In this document: positions 25,530 to 38,092 of the stretch, in pieces
How the letters are laid out: each line of letters starts with the position of its first letter
Position numbering within the stretch: the first letter of the stretch is position 1
Assembly: GCF_001039355.2 (NCBI RefSeq)
Contig: NW_019775979.1
Location: 46,132-91,955, forward strand
From: Lingula anatina
Taxonomy: Eukaryota > Brachiopoda > Lingulata > Lingulida > Lingulidae
Reading direction: 5' to 3'
DNA length: 45,824 bases
Position numbers and translations under genes: made by a program
The notes under the pieces: generated by a model
The model's database searches: none
What the model was told of the DNA's origin: nothing
Seen by the model: only the letters and a program-made list of their open reading frames with translations

Positions 25530-25840
25530 GCAAAATAAACAGATAAAATGCAACAATCCCACTAGAGCCAAGGGGTACTTTGAATTCTAATTGGGGTCGG
25601 GCAATGAATATTTTGAGATACTGCATGTAATTAGACATTATCAAAAAATCAGACAGTGATGGCAAGGAAAGAGAGTCATAAGACAACAAAGAGAAACCAA
25701 ATATACAAGATATGCAAAATAAACAAGATGTTACAAACGCACTGAAGCAAAGGGGTTACTTTGAGTTCTGCATGGTATAGCCCACTGAATATCTTAATAT
25801 CTTGATTTGTAGTTTGACTTAATTCAAAAGCCAGACTGTG
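25530..25840 (+). repeat. Degenerate tandem repeat, period about 180 bases
   Basis: Two imperfect units. Matching blocks include GCAAAATAAAC (25530 and 25714), AAGGGGTACTTTGAATTCT versus AAGGGGTTACTTTGAGTTCT (about 25570 and 25750), TGAATATTTTGAGAT versus TGAATATCTTAATAT, and CAGACAGTG versus CAGACTGTG. Offsets run from 180 to 184. Confidence 0.7.
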
Positions 25841-25910
25841 TCAGACCGTGACTGTACCAAAACTTCCTCGTCATACTGTGAGGTCTATTCCATAAATGAC
25901 AACCGATGCT

Positions 25911-26000
25911 AGATAGATAGATAGATAGATAATTTATTCCAACGTGAGTAAAAAGTACAAAGTATTTTCACAAGTCCAGAATATACATAATATATATATA
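25911..26000 (-). mobile_element. Possible 3' tail of a non-LTR retrotransposon
   Basis: On the minus strand the sequence ends GGAATAAATT followed by ATCT repeats. A short AATAAA-like end followed by a microsatellite tail is a common form for CR1/L2-like retroelement 3' ends. No reverse transcriptase sequence is visible, so this could equally be a plain GATA repeat. Confidence 0.3.
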
Positions 26001-28525
26001 CAATCAGAGTAACAAAAACAAATTCATAATTGTTCTCAAGTTGGTCAGGTCAATATGGCCTTAATATATGTTAATAAAACGATAACTTAATGTTAGCATT
26101 GGAAAATAAACAGTTTTACAGCATGTATCAAATGACACACATCGTGCTGCTCTGACGTCAGTATTGAAGTCAGTAAATGGAACTACGGTAACCGGAATCC
26201 TAGGTACTCACGGGTCTGAAGATATGCCATCAGTCACCCAGTGGTGGAGGAACAAAATGTCACGAACTTATTTTCTTTATCTTGAAAGTGCAAATCCTTC
26301 TTTCCATGCTGTTGCTTCTTGCTTCTAGAAGTTCTTGCTTTAGTGCACCTGTAAAAAGCCATTCTCATAAAATGCAAACTAGTGTTTTCTACCTGGCAAG
26401 ACAGAAATTCCAAGTATGATGATAGTCACATCTTCAAGGTGATTTCAGGTTCTCAATTTTAGTGTGAAACTATCCAAGCCATATATATACTTTAAATAAA
26501 GGTCCCTTGTTCCTCTGAACAGATATTTGCAAAGAAACCAAACAATTGTTGGAAGAGGCACATCATTTCATTAATATTGTTGGTGTTATTTATTGTCATT
26601 AAATGTGGTTCATTCGTAGATGCTCTTAGAAATAACAGCTACTAAGCAAATTCCATTATAACACCAACAGCGGTAAAAGTTGTACTTGGATATCACGGTA
26701 GCTTAATAGAGTGAATATTTTTACATTCTTAAATTATTCAAGATATCTTAATGTAATGGTAAATGGTAAAGAGGGGTTTAATTGATTTAATACCACGGAG
26801 ACCAAATTGGTGGACAAAAATAAACCTATCACTCGTTTTCATTTTTGTAAGTTTTCAATAAAATGAAAAGGAAATGTCCGTTTTTATTGTGTCACAAACA
26901 ATAACCAAGGGGATAATGAAGCTATATATAAGTATCAAAATCAATCCACTTCGAAATGCCATAATACAAATCTTTTTAATGAATTAATGCCCTGTATTGA
27001 TCCTACGACGTCGTGACGGTCCATTCGCGGGAATCGGATTTTCCAAGTAGCATGTCTGGGATTTTACCGATCACCTGAAATGCACACCACGGTCATTAAA
27101 AATAAAGCTTGGTTCCAATTCGAATCGCACCATGACTCCAGCAAAGCCAATGCTTTTATACCAAGACACCGCCTTCTCGGCACATCTTTAAATCGCACCA
27201 TGGCATGAACGCAGGCATCAGCCAGTAAGGTCGTTCACCTGGTACATGAATACGCCGAGAAACGCAATCAGAGGCAAAACGAACAGGAGAACAATGCCAA
27301 TTAGTGTGACTTTTTTGTCAGTTTGACGTCATTTGTGTGACATTTGGCTTCGTTAAAAATGATGGACGGTCCTCTCTCGGGTTTTGTCACATTACACGAT
27401 TTACTTGGCATACACACGAAGGCGGATCTAGAGGAGTGTTCAGAGGGCCTGTGAGAGATCTACTTCACAAATTATATCCTCCCAAAAACAGTATAACAAA
27501 AAAAATGAGAATTAGAATTAAACGCGTCAAAACAAAGCGATTTTCTATCACTGACCTCTACATGCTGAAATGGGGGTGTCTACTATTGATTTTAGTGAAG
27601 CGACGCAAGGAATTATTTTTATCTTTGACTGCCTCCCTACCCCTCTCCCCCCAAAATCCTGGCTCTTCCATTGTCCTCGTCATATCTTTCCACTTTAAGG
27701 ACAAACTACAACAGCGGTGTGTTTTTTTATACGTGTGAATCATTTTAACAATGCATTTTTGAAAGGCCAATGTATTTTTGTTCATGCGTTTGCAGGATAC
27801 TGTTGGTCCTCTGGGACGATGTTTTCAATCATATGGAACCCACTCCTTGAAGAAGGAAGTACTTCTCCGTCATGCAGGCAACAAATACAGTTATGTTATT
27901 ACGTTTCACTGTATGTGATTTTACATAACAATGCAGACATAAATGTCACTTTTTGATTGTCGATCAATAAGGTTAAGAAAGGGTTTGTCAGGGAAATTAT
28001 CCAATTCACTGTCCGATGTGCTAGGTTGACATTTTGGCGCCAGATGTGTCAATTTAGGAACGGCGTTTGAATAAAAGTAACCGAAAAGTACGCGTCTCCT
28101 TTAAAGAAATTGGACATGACCCCTCATTCTCAAAATTGCCTTATTTAAGAGAAAGAGAGCAAATCAAGGAGACGGCGAACTTTTCTACATGTAGGCGTAT
28201 TGCGTGATAATTTGTAGAGCAGTTTGCAAAAAGTCACCTCTAACAACTAGAGTAACCATTTTAACAAGCGGCTATTTATACTAATGAGTCTGGTTCATCT
28301 AAGAGGAACAGGGCGGTGTTTTCGTCTTGTCTTTAGATCTGGTGAGCTTTGAAATGGATGTCTTCGTTTCCTAGAGCGATGAAATACGATAGTTGCTTCT
28401 TTCTCATCTACTGAAAACTAATAAAATAGCCATGGGGAAGGTACATTTGACATATACCATTATTTTACCATCGTTGAATAAAGTTTAAAAACAAATTAAT
28501 ACACACATACAAATGAACAGATTAA
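26001..28525. other. Gene-free stretch
   Basis: It holds a CRE at 26153-26160, a 12-base inverted repeat TGTTGGTGTTAT/ATAACACCAACA (26578-26589 and 26658-26669), a CRE at 27324-27331 and a 133-codon open frame at 27337-27738 with no recognisable domain. Confidence 0.5.
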
Positions 28526-28558
28526 GGAGAGAGAGAAAGAGAGAGAGAAGAGAGAGAG
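28526..28558. repeat. GA microsatellite
   Basis: GA repeats with two AA interruptions. Confidence 0.9.
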
Positions 28559-28882
28559 TCAAATGCGAATTAAAGACGCGCAATACATCGGCTTCTATTT
28601 GGTCATTTTGAAAATGGCGTCATGAAAATACCAGTTCCCATTGATTGTATTGAAAATTTGCAAAAATAAAAATAGCAATAAATAGGTTTAAGTTCAATCT
28701 GGCGAGTGTTTCTCCATGGCAATGAAATCAATTGAATCCCGCTTTACCAATGACGTAATGCAGAAGAAGCAATACGGTGTACAGCCGAATTAATCAGTTT
28801 AGTGAGATCATCTTCCAGTAAGAGCTTTACTCCGATGGGATAACATACCAAAGTGATCGCTATGCACTGGAATGGGGATTAA

Positions 28883-29098
28883 GACCCCATTCCCACAGGT
28901 TTTAGATCGATCTATCCCTGTGGGGAGTCTCACTAGATTATTGTCAGCTTAGCTGGCTTAAACGTCTGTCCCGCCTACTAAAAGCTGTAAGGGGGTAATT
29001 AACTACCGTGCGCGCTCGGCTGACAGCAATTAAGCGTGAACCCCCAGAGAGTTAGGTCGATCTAGATGGATCGATCTAAATCTATGGGAATGCACTCT
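28883..29098 (-). mobile_element. Foldback/MITE family with GATCGATC ends (copy 3)
   Basis: It is the reverse complement of the 8721-8936 element and has the same length. Inverted ends read CATTCCCACAGG, TTTTAGATCGATC on the left and GATCGATCTAAA, TCTATGGGAATG on the right. The interior TAAGGGGGTAATTAACTACC and GCGCGCTCGGCTGACAG match copy 1 in reverse. A polyA tract begins 37 bases beyond its right end. Confidence 0.85.
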
Positions 29099-29134
29099 AA
29101 GTCACCCTGCAGGAGATTCAGGCTCATCATGTGC

Positions 29135-29154
29135 AAAAAAAAAAAAAAAAAAAA
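29135..29154. repeat. Poly-A tract
   Basis: Twenty consecutive A bases. Confidence 0.95.
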
Positions 29155-32100
29155 CCCTTCAGAATTCGATATTTGCAATTCATCACTTTCTTCTTGTTGC
29201 AACCGTTGTTATTCGATAGCATGACTGAACTATTATCCATGTATCTATGTATGTTGACTGCAGCGTATTATTCCCACCTGTCTTGGCTTATTCCCCATAA
29301 CCGTCTTCACCATCAGAACTCTTCATTCCGACCGTGCTCTGTTATTCTACGTTTGATATATATTAATGCATAATTAGCGCCTCGCCAGAGAGATTATGAA
29401 TTAGCTAAACACATCGATATTTTTCACTGGAGATTGGCATCCAGTCCCCGTATGTTACTGTAATTCACGAAGCGCCTGGAATTGTACGTGAGTGATCATG
29501 CAGTCTCTACACTGTAGAATTCTCCCATTGTTAAGAGGATTTGTGGCTTCGGGCACTTTAATGGACCATTTGGTTGGGATTTTGAGTGCTGAACATGTTT
29601 ACTTGTCTGTATTCTTGACGACAAGACTGTAGAGCCAAAACTTCATTATTATTATCATTATTAATATTGTTATTATTATTATTTAGAAGTGGTCTTGCCG
29701 AAGTCACAGAACGTTATGAATGTATTCACTTGGCGTCACGTTTTTTGACGTCACGTGTTGTGGCTTTCCTATTATGACGTTTAATTCATATGACGTCATA
29801 GATAGTCCGTGCGTCTTCGCAACGTACAGTTACAATCAGTCGTTCGGAATATAACTTTACGAGGATTCAGATAATGTTGGCCGTGTGTTAAAATCAGATA
29901 TTGTATTTGTCATTGATGGTTGATTATTCATTTCAGCCTATAAAGTATAAGTCTCCAACAGTTGCTGTTCACGACTGTTCTTTCAAATGGAGAGTGAACA
30001 GTTTACGGTATGCACGTTTCTAAGCCCAAGTAGAGTATGTTTTATTGTAGCCTCATCGACAACAATCAATGCTGACCGATGATTGTTTTATGACAACGTT
30101 ATCTGACATATTGCCGCTTTAATTATCTTTTCTGCCTTATTATACACGTGTACCGTTCATTATGTCGGTATTACGGTGCCTTCGTAGGATCCGTAGGAAT
30201 TATTTCTTTTGTTTTCTTTAGTTTTATGTTATTGCTTTCCATAATCGTAGACACTTCAGGGTATTTCCCCGGGTCCTGTGTTATTAATAAACGTTGTTAA
30301 CCTGCCCTTTCTGTGGCGATATTAAAAGAAAATATGGCGATAATGCGTATGTCACGCGAATTATACATGTATAAAAGGAATTGTATTACGGAGATGCCGG
30401 AAAGTAAAAATAATGCTCATACAAAAGGATAGCACATCATTAGTTATTAGTTCGTTAAAAACACATGAAAATTACAAATGTGAAATAAATAAAATCGAGA
30501 AGTTAGGAATCGTGCATTCCTTTTCTATGAATGTATATATAGCTCTTTATATCGTGACGTCAAATTTGAATATTCTTATGACGTCACCATATGCCGTATG
30601 CAACGCCATATGCGATAGCTCTTGGGCCAGTTCGCTGTCACCATGCGCATTTGACAAGCGCATGTGCTTTACAATTAAAATCAATTGATATGGAATCAAT
30701 AATCGACAATATGCAAAAATTCAAAGCAATAGAAAGTATTAAGCCGTTTATGTTTGAAGAACTTTTTAAGATACAGTGGTAGAAGCGCCGACAACCTCGT
30801 CTCCGTTTATATTTAGTATGGGTAGCCACAGATGAGAATCGAAAGATCTGGAGATGTTTTGTGTTTGTATCCATCATTCAAAATAACGAATGACATGTTT
30901 TGTGACAGAAACGCCAAATAACATCTAAGCGTAAAACATAACCAATGTACAACAATCGACCTCATACGATAAAACTGCCAACATCTCATAAATGAGATTC
31001 GACGGGCTTCCCGCCCCAGGCGAATCAGAATCGAAATCCAAATTTGTTTCCCTACGTTTCGCTACGATATGCATGGGTCGCAGTCACAAAGTGTTATTAA
31101 AGGTCATGATAGCAACCAGTAAAATGACATTCTTTTTGATCTCACAAATGCGGATGTGGAATGGTAAATAATTATTCCTTTTCTAATATCGTCCACCAAT
31201 GTCGCGATTCAAGGACGCTGATGTCGATCCACTTGGCTACTGGGTTGCTTTAATTAAGCCAGTAACCATGGCGACTAAGTATGATTATTGGCCGAGCCTC
31301 CCGTAGAATTCTACTATAGATTTCTCTGTTGTTGAATTTGAAACGCCGTTTCAACAGCTCGAAACTTGTTAACCGCTGTTAAAATTCCGTATGCTGTTAC
31401 ACTTCGTCATTTGCATTTAGTTATTATATTCTTGGCGTTCTTCCCTACGTGTCTGGTTCTGTTTTCACACATTTGCCTCTTTTTTTTCTCTTCCTGTGTT
31501 CTCTGTTTCTCGTCCTAGTCTCATTTCCTTCGGTGTTACATTTCTTCACGCCATTCCCTTGTGTCATTTTGTAATTCGACTCGATTAATTTTCCCAACAT
31601 TTGGTGTCACGCTAACTATTCAATATATCAAAAAACATCTTCAAAAAACCTCAAAAATGGGTTCTTGAAAATGTGGATTATTTAGGTACGCGTAGTTTTC
31701 ATTTCCGATCTAGTAACATATTCAGCCAGCATCACTAATTCTAGGGCATGCCATTGTATTGAAAGATCGTCAAGAGATTTGAGAAAAGCATTCATGTACA
31801 AAGCAATTTATCGGTTTGATAACCTCCATGGAAAGTTTAATTCACCCCCCCCCCCCCCCACAAAAATAATAATGATAATAATAAATAAATAAATAAATAT
31901 TTCAGTGTACTAAAGAGGAAGCATGTTATGTAGCCGTGGTGCGTGAAGTACCATATTTTGTGCAGTGAAATCAAAGCAGTCCGACCTGCAACAGTTGGCT
32001 ATCACTCTGAATTTTAGGGTACCACTGGTGACTCCCCCCCCCCAACCACCACCACCACCCCACACCGCTTAACGTAACTAAACAGAGAAGTGGTTATTCG

Positions 32101-32755
32101 ACAGATTATAAAACTACCAGTAGACGCCATTTACGGTAATCACGAAAATAATAAAGCTGCATCGAGCAGAAATCAATAGGAATGCGAAAGGGTCTTTCTG
32201 ATCGAAGGTCGAAAGGCTTAGCTTAAGTCTTTTGAAGTAGGTACCTCTTTGATTTAAAGACTGTACGACTATCCCCCTGGCACTTCATCCGCTCAGAGGC
32301 CTCGTTATCGCTTATGCTGCAGTACAAATTGCAATCTGTGAACAACTCAGAAATAATTTGTCAATTGATCAGTCTCCATGACGTTCGAGGAGTATCAAAC
32401 ATGCGTGTATGTCTTCATTAGTCTTATCTTCAGCGTTTTTATGCAAGACTTTTGGCTTTTGCGTATTTGATGTATGTCTTTTTGTATCGGATGCCGCGCA
32501 ACTGTTATCAACGACAGGTTATAACGTGTTGAGCATTCAGTACATTTTGATCATTTGGACCATGTGACATAAAAAATTGGTGTTTGTACCTCTTTGTTTC
32601 CGTCCATCCGATGTATGTTTTGGCTGGTCTCTGTGCAATGCAGATGACTTTTCATTCTACAATATGTATTTATAACAAACCCATTGACAACGACTATGTT
32701 CACTGCTGAAGCACTGTAGAACATTTTTGTTAAGTAGGCCTACTATTGAAACCAA

Positions 32756-32758
<3 letters not shown>
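29155..32758. other. Gene-free stretch with paired CRE sites
   Basis: It contains an ATT-rich tract (29645-29685), CRE pairs at 29746/29791 and 30555/30579, a C run (31845-31859) and an AATA-rich tract (31867-31898). No coding region is supported. Confidence 0.5.
29746..29798. promoter_or_regulatory. Paired CRE palindromes with overlapping E-box
   Basis: TGACGTCACGTG (29746-29757) joins a CRE to an E-box. A TGACGT half-site follows near 29775 and a second full CRE lies at 29791-29798. No gene is attached. Confidence 0.25.

Positions 32759-32797
<39 letters not shown>
32759..32797. repeat. AG microsatellite
   Basis: About 19 AG units. The Ser/Leu-repeat frame on the minus strand over it is an artefact. 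Confidence 0.95.
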
Positions 32798-32799
<2 letters not shown>

Positions 32800-33649
32800 T
32801 TCGTGGAAGGAATAAAGATATTCTACTTCTGTTTCTGGCCGCTTACTATATACTACATTGCAATAGCCGTAGTAGAACAAATTGATCAGTATGTAATTAC
32901 ACCTTGTTTTGTATAACATATCTGAATACAAAGAAAAAGCTACATACAACATGGAAATGATAAAACATGGGTCAGGCGACGTCTGTACCCGTTTGACATT
33001 AAATTCAAGTTTCCAATATTCTACACAGAAAAAAAAAACGACATAAAATACGGGGACCAACCAAGGAGGCGTGTGATATGTCATTTTTGTGCCCCCCCCC
33101 CACCCTCCCTCCGCCCTTTCGCTCCGCATATATCTCCAATACCTTCAAATATTCCTAAGGAGTAAATCCTCCATAACAGCAACAGTATTGACAGAACTGA
33201 AAGCATGCTAATTACAGTACGAGTATCACTGCTTCACCATGCAGCGTGTTGTCGAATTTGCAAAATCAATTTATCAAGTTCGGTTTATCAGACAAAACAC
33301 GCGGTGGAAAATGTCAAGCCGCATCAAACTTTTTTTTTTTTTGCCATTAAAAAAAAAAATGCATATTGGAATAGGGCGATTTAAAACACAGCTATAGTTT
33401 TTCTACGCGTAGGGTGCTCCAAACTTCATCATTAATGAATAGCAAGGTAAAAGAGCGGTCAAGGACTGGACATTTAAATGGATTTTGCATGTCGTCTCGT
33501 GCAGACATGTCAATTACAACGTGATTGTCCCATTTAATTGATTGTTTTTGAGGGCATCGTTATAATGAGGAACACAAACCAAATAGCAACGCACAGTGTG
33601 CTGTATACAGATGTCAACAATATAGGTAGGCACACATCAACATATACCC

Positions 33650-33695
<46 letters not shown>

Positions 33696-35097
33696 TAACA
33701 CGGATGTCTTTAACTACATTTAGGTCATATGGCAAATATTCAATAGTTATACATAGGTAAATGTATTCCACAGACCATGGGCTTCAACAATGGTGCTTTT
33801 CACGATGGTACTGAGCGAAAGTCTGCACAAAAGAGTTAACATTCAAAAGCCAGTTAATCGGGTTTCGTGACACTTTCTGCAGGAGGATCAGAATCATTTC
33901 CGCCATTTTTCTTTCCCTTATTGGCTCTCTCATATTGCTGGAAATGTGCTGACAGTCCGCACCCGAACGTAGATTAACACTAATGGCGGCTGGGCACAAT
34001 TGAGTCTTATAATAGCACGTTAGTTTCTTTGATCTAGTAAGGTCATACGGAAATAATTTTCTCAATTATTCGCAGTCTATCATCTGTGTGTTTCATGGTT
34101 GATCAGATAGCCTACAGGTGTTAGCAGTCACACCGTAAAGAGGAAATCTACAACCGTATCTCCCTGGTTGCTCTTTTACGCGGGGTATAATTTGACACAA
34201 AAATGAAGGAAAGGAGATTTACAACACGCGCGGTTAAGATTACGCAGTCGGAGAGACGAGAGGGACTTTAGTCTCCTAGTGCGCGTTCAGTCTCCCTGCC
34301 ACAGCTTTCCACTGTCGAACGGAAAGCTATTTTGTTATCACCGGGTTCTTTACATCATGCATAATTTACAAAATGAGGAAAAAAAGACTAACATAGGCTC
34401 AAAGTGTGGTAGAGATAAGGATCAGTGTGACGCAGTGAACTGACATCGCTCACGGGGCGTTCGGACAATGATAAACTTTGACTAGACCTAGAACCCCTAG
34501 GTTATCTAGTCGGTTGCCTGAAATTTATTCAGTTAGTTGAAGATCACACCTGATTGTAGTTTGAAGATTTGCTAATGCAATGTACAGCAACACAGCACAA
34601 TACATAAACAATGGTTATGTATTGAGAGATTGCTGTAAGTACTTTTTGGCATCGTTAAAAAGGGGCAGAATTTTTTTAATACGATTGCTAGAAGGCTGTG
34701 TCGTTCACAATTTACAATAGATAAATAAATGAGTGAATAAAACATCTGCAGATCTCATAACAGAGAAACATAACTACATATACATGTACACTCATATCTC
34801 AGTGCCTAGCCCCCCTCCCCCTCCCCTCTCGTTCTCCCGTCCAATTTGTCTGCCAGTTTGACGTGTGCACATGAATGTATGTACGCGTATAACACCACTC
34901 TCTCTTTGAATTTTCCGTTCAACATTCTCAACATATCTAGTTGCGCATCTTCTCCACCAGGTGCATCTTTTTTCATTGATGTTTTTTCTTTTACAAGCTG
35001 AACATCTGCTTGTATGGACTTAGGTACTATAGCCAAAGGCCGACGCCATTATCTGCTTTAAGCTCTTTAAGTTCCCATGATAAGAAAAGTCGACATA
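32798..35097. other. Gene-free stretch
   Basis: It includes a C run near 33093-33102, a facing T-run and A-run pair near 33330-33360 and an ATA microsatellite (33652-33695). No coding region is supported. Confidence 0.5.
33652..33695. repeat. ATA microsatellite
   Basis: About 14 ATA units. Confidence 0.95.
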
Positions 35098-35266
35098 CAG
35101 GGGCGGACGGGGGCTGTCTTCTGGGTCTTCTGGATGACAGTCAGAGTCTTTCAGTTTACATTGTCCGGCATCTAATTTTTTTCTGTCGGAAGACGGTCAA
35201 ATGTGGAAGATGTATCACAAAAGTTAATTTGGAAGATTGTCAGAAATATCTCTGGATCCGCCCCTG
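35098..35266. mobile_element. Short non-autonomous DNA transposon, CAGGGGCGGA ends (copy 2)
   Basis: A 169-base element with inverted CAGGGGCGGA and TCCGCCCCTG ends. It is flanked by ACATA and ACATG, a 5-base duplication with one mismatch. It aligns with 2335-2502 over its whole length and has no coding capacity. The better-preserved GGGGCGG ends suggest it is the less degraded of the two. Confidence 0.85.
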
Positions 35267-35399
35267 ACATGGCCATGCAGTTTTTGGCGTCCATTATTTA
35301 AGTTAAAAAAAGGCGGGATACCATGGAATATATGCCGTTTTACATGAAGCCTTACCCCCGTTTCAAAACAAAAAATATTAGGACAGTTCTTTGGCTAGT

Positions 35400-35535
35400 G
35401 ATGTGTGCATGTTTCCATGAGAGTGTTGTAACACTGTTCCTGATAGGGTAAGATGTGTTCATGTGTCCATGAGAGTGCTATAACACTGTTCCTGATAGGC
35501 TAAGGTGTGTCCATATGACCATGTAACATTGGTAA
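35400..35535 (+). repeat. 52-base tandem repeat, about 2.5 units
   Basis: Unit 1 is 35400-35451 and unit 2 is 35452-35503; each carries CCATGAGAGTG and TAACACTGTTCCTGATAGG. A decayed third partial unit starts at 35504 (GTGTGTCCATATGACCATG). Confidence 0.92.
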
Positions 35536-38092
35536 CAAATATTGTAGCCACTGAAAAGTTTTTTTAGATTTATTATTATTTTTTTATTGTAAAACTGGGG
35601 CCAGGTATTCACGATGAAGCCCTTATTACCGTTAGGTACCTCGTTCTTATGTCCATTTCTAAATTGCCTGGGTAATTTACTGCAGGTATCACGCTACATA
35701 TTCATCGGTTCCTTTTATTTACATTACTTCTTGACGTATATCTGTAGGTGTTCAGTTTAAACCAAATAGAAAGCAAATTTACTCAGCAAATAAGTGAGCG
35801 TTCGAAACCAAGGTGAAAAAATTATGCAACCAAATAAAAGCTAATAAGAAATCGTGTCTGCATATAAAACTGCATGCCCGTGTATACTACTGCAATCTCC
35901 TTAGTTCGACCACTAAAAAGCGTCGTGCATCAAAGTGTATATAAAACTGAGGAGGGTGAACGTCCTCAGTCGTCCCAGTTTATATTTTACTTCTCCGCCT
36001 TGTAGACAAAGGCCAAACTGTGAGCTGGTGTTGAACACGATGGCTGGCAATCGTCATTTCTGTGTTTGGTTAACTTATTGATGCACTGGTATTCATTTTG
36101 CGGTGTATTTTTACAAGAAATTGCTCGTTTATATATTTAGGTTACTGATACATTAGTTCTTACAGCGGTGGTAGCTTAATCTACACGGATAAAAGAGAGA
36201 CATTCCCGTGCCTTGTAGCAGACGCTGTTCTTTCTTTGAATTTTTTTCTTTATTTCATTTCTTAATTTTTTTCTTTGCATCTGGCAGACATTCACCACAG
36301 AAATATTTTAATTTATTAATATTCAATATTTTGATGTTAGATAAAAATTTAGCCGTATGGAATACACACGCACATAGGATATAAGCACGTGTGCGCGCGC
36401 ACGTGCGTGTGGTATTTCTTATCATTTATTTGTGTATTGTTATTTTTCTTTCTTTCTGAGGTTGATAAAAACATTACCTTATCATAGCATGATAATAAAG
36501 CTTCAATTTATCACAGTCAGACGTCTGTACATGTCTCCTACTTATGGCAGATTTTACCTGCAGAAAAAGATTAAGATTCCAGAGAGACACATCTGTCACA
36601 TACATTATAAGTCTTTGGTATACGGACTTGATCTTCTGAACACGGAACGACGAACCAAGCCCGTTTAATTTGAAGCTATTTTGTACTCAGAACACTATTA
36701 TCCTAATATACCACTCAATTGACTGGTGCAAATTGCCTGATTCATATATTTAAGACTTAGTTTACGACCTTTGTCTGCGTATTACCGTAAAGGACGTTGG
36801 CATCATAATGCAATAAACACGGGGTCAATATTTCAGTTGATAGACACAATAAGGAATGCTAAGAGTACAAATTGCTGCGTTTCAGAGACGGGACTGCCCT
36901 TCCAGCGAATAAACCTGCTTGTGCAGCTAGAAATTACCTAACTCTAAAGGGAAATCAAAATGTTGTTTTAATTTTGTTTGGTGACGGCTTGCAATAACAG
37001 AGAAAAACAATCTAATTGCACTTGTAGCTCATCGGTCTAGGTAAGGTCACAATGAGGTAACTTCAAATAAGGACGTTAACCCACCGTATCATTTTTAACC
37101 ATGTAGAAAAAGCAGGTGGTGATATATATATGTCGGTAAAACCTTGCCAAAATGTTATTTGTTATTTTCATGGATTCAAATCATGCTGAAGTTCTCTAAT
37201 GAGGCATATGGATGAAACGTCAACGAGTGTTTTTTTTTTTTTTAATTATCAGATCGAGTGTTTTTCTCTGCTTCCTTTTCCTTTTTTTTTTCAATTTAAT
37301 GAAAATCGCAGTTTTAAGAACAGGAAACAGACACTTTCCTCGGAGTTGGAAAAAACACGTGAATCGTACCTGCTGATGACTCATAAAACTTGTTTTGTTA
37401 GCAGGATTCATCTACTCCCGATTTGTTTATCTAAATTTCATGGAAGTCCTAAATATTAGGTTATTGGCATCAAGAAGTCACGAGATGCAATATTATACGT
37501 ATGCATTGAGCCAATTTTCACCACGTAAATAGTTTTGAAAATAATTTTTTCTAAGGGATTGGCCGTGGATTTAAGTAACGGGGGTGGGGGGGCGTAGCTT
37601 TTGGCTGAAAGAATTCTCAATTCCGGTAGAAAGGATTGAGCAAAAGGTCACCGGAATATCATATAGATGCAAATATTTGCCCTTTTCATAAGCTGGCATT
37701 TTAAATTCAAGAAATTGATATATCCTGCGTGTTGCATGCGTTCTATTTATAAACGTGTCACCTCTGTCATTAAAAAATGCCAGTAAACTTTATATGCGTT
37801 TATCGTGGATTTCTATCTGTGTTATTTATTCTAACTCGCTGTCATATCCAACCTTATTGGTCGACCACTGCTATTGCAATTACTTTCACTAAACAATAGC
37901 TTAACTTTGATTATCCTACCTTCCGTCTAAAGTGATCGCAGGTGAGGTATGCCTTCAAAAGTGGAGCATCACGGAAAAGGGTCTTAATAGTAAGCCCTGT
38001 TCCCAAAGGTTTTAACTTACAAGCGTACAGTTCACTTTTGGGTCGCAGAGGCTTGATGGCAACTCCCTACACGTATATGCTTTGAACAGAAA
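35536..38092. other. Gene-free stretch
   Basis: It contains an alternating purine-pyrimidine tract with two CACGTG E-boxes (36385-36411), T-rich tracts near 36240 and 37230-37290, and a G-rich tract near 37580. No coding region is supported. Confidence 0.5.
36385..36411. repeat. 27-base alternating purine-pyrimidine tract with two E-boxes
   Basis: CACGTG occurs at both ends of TGCGCGCG; the whole tract alternates purine and pyrimidine without interruption and includes the palindrome GTGCGCGCGCAC. It is a candidate Z-DNA former and a double bHLH site. Confidence 0.75.

Noticed and set aside
27417-27445. GGCGGATCTAGAGG as a further copy of the CAGGGGCGG-ended MITE
   Set aside because: The CAGGG start is missing and I find no matching inverted end or interior similarity.
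27337-27738. 133-codon plus-strand frame, the longest with mixed composition
   Set aside because: No recognisable family, no codon pattern, and its start overlaps a CRE in non-coding context.
32743-33129. 128-codon minus-strand frame ending in Ser-Leu repeats
   Set aside because: The Ser-Leu part is the AG microsatellite and the rest has no motif or supporting splice sites.
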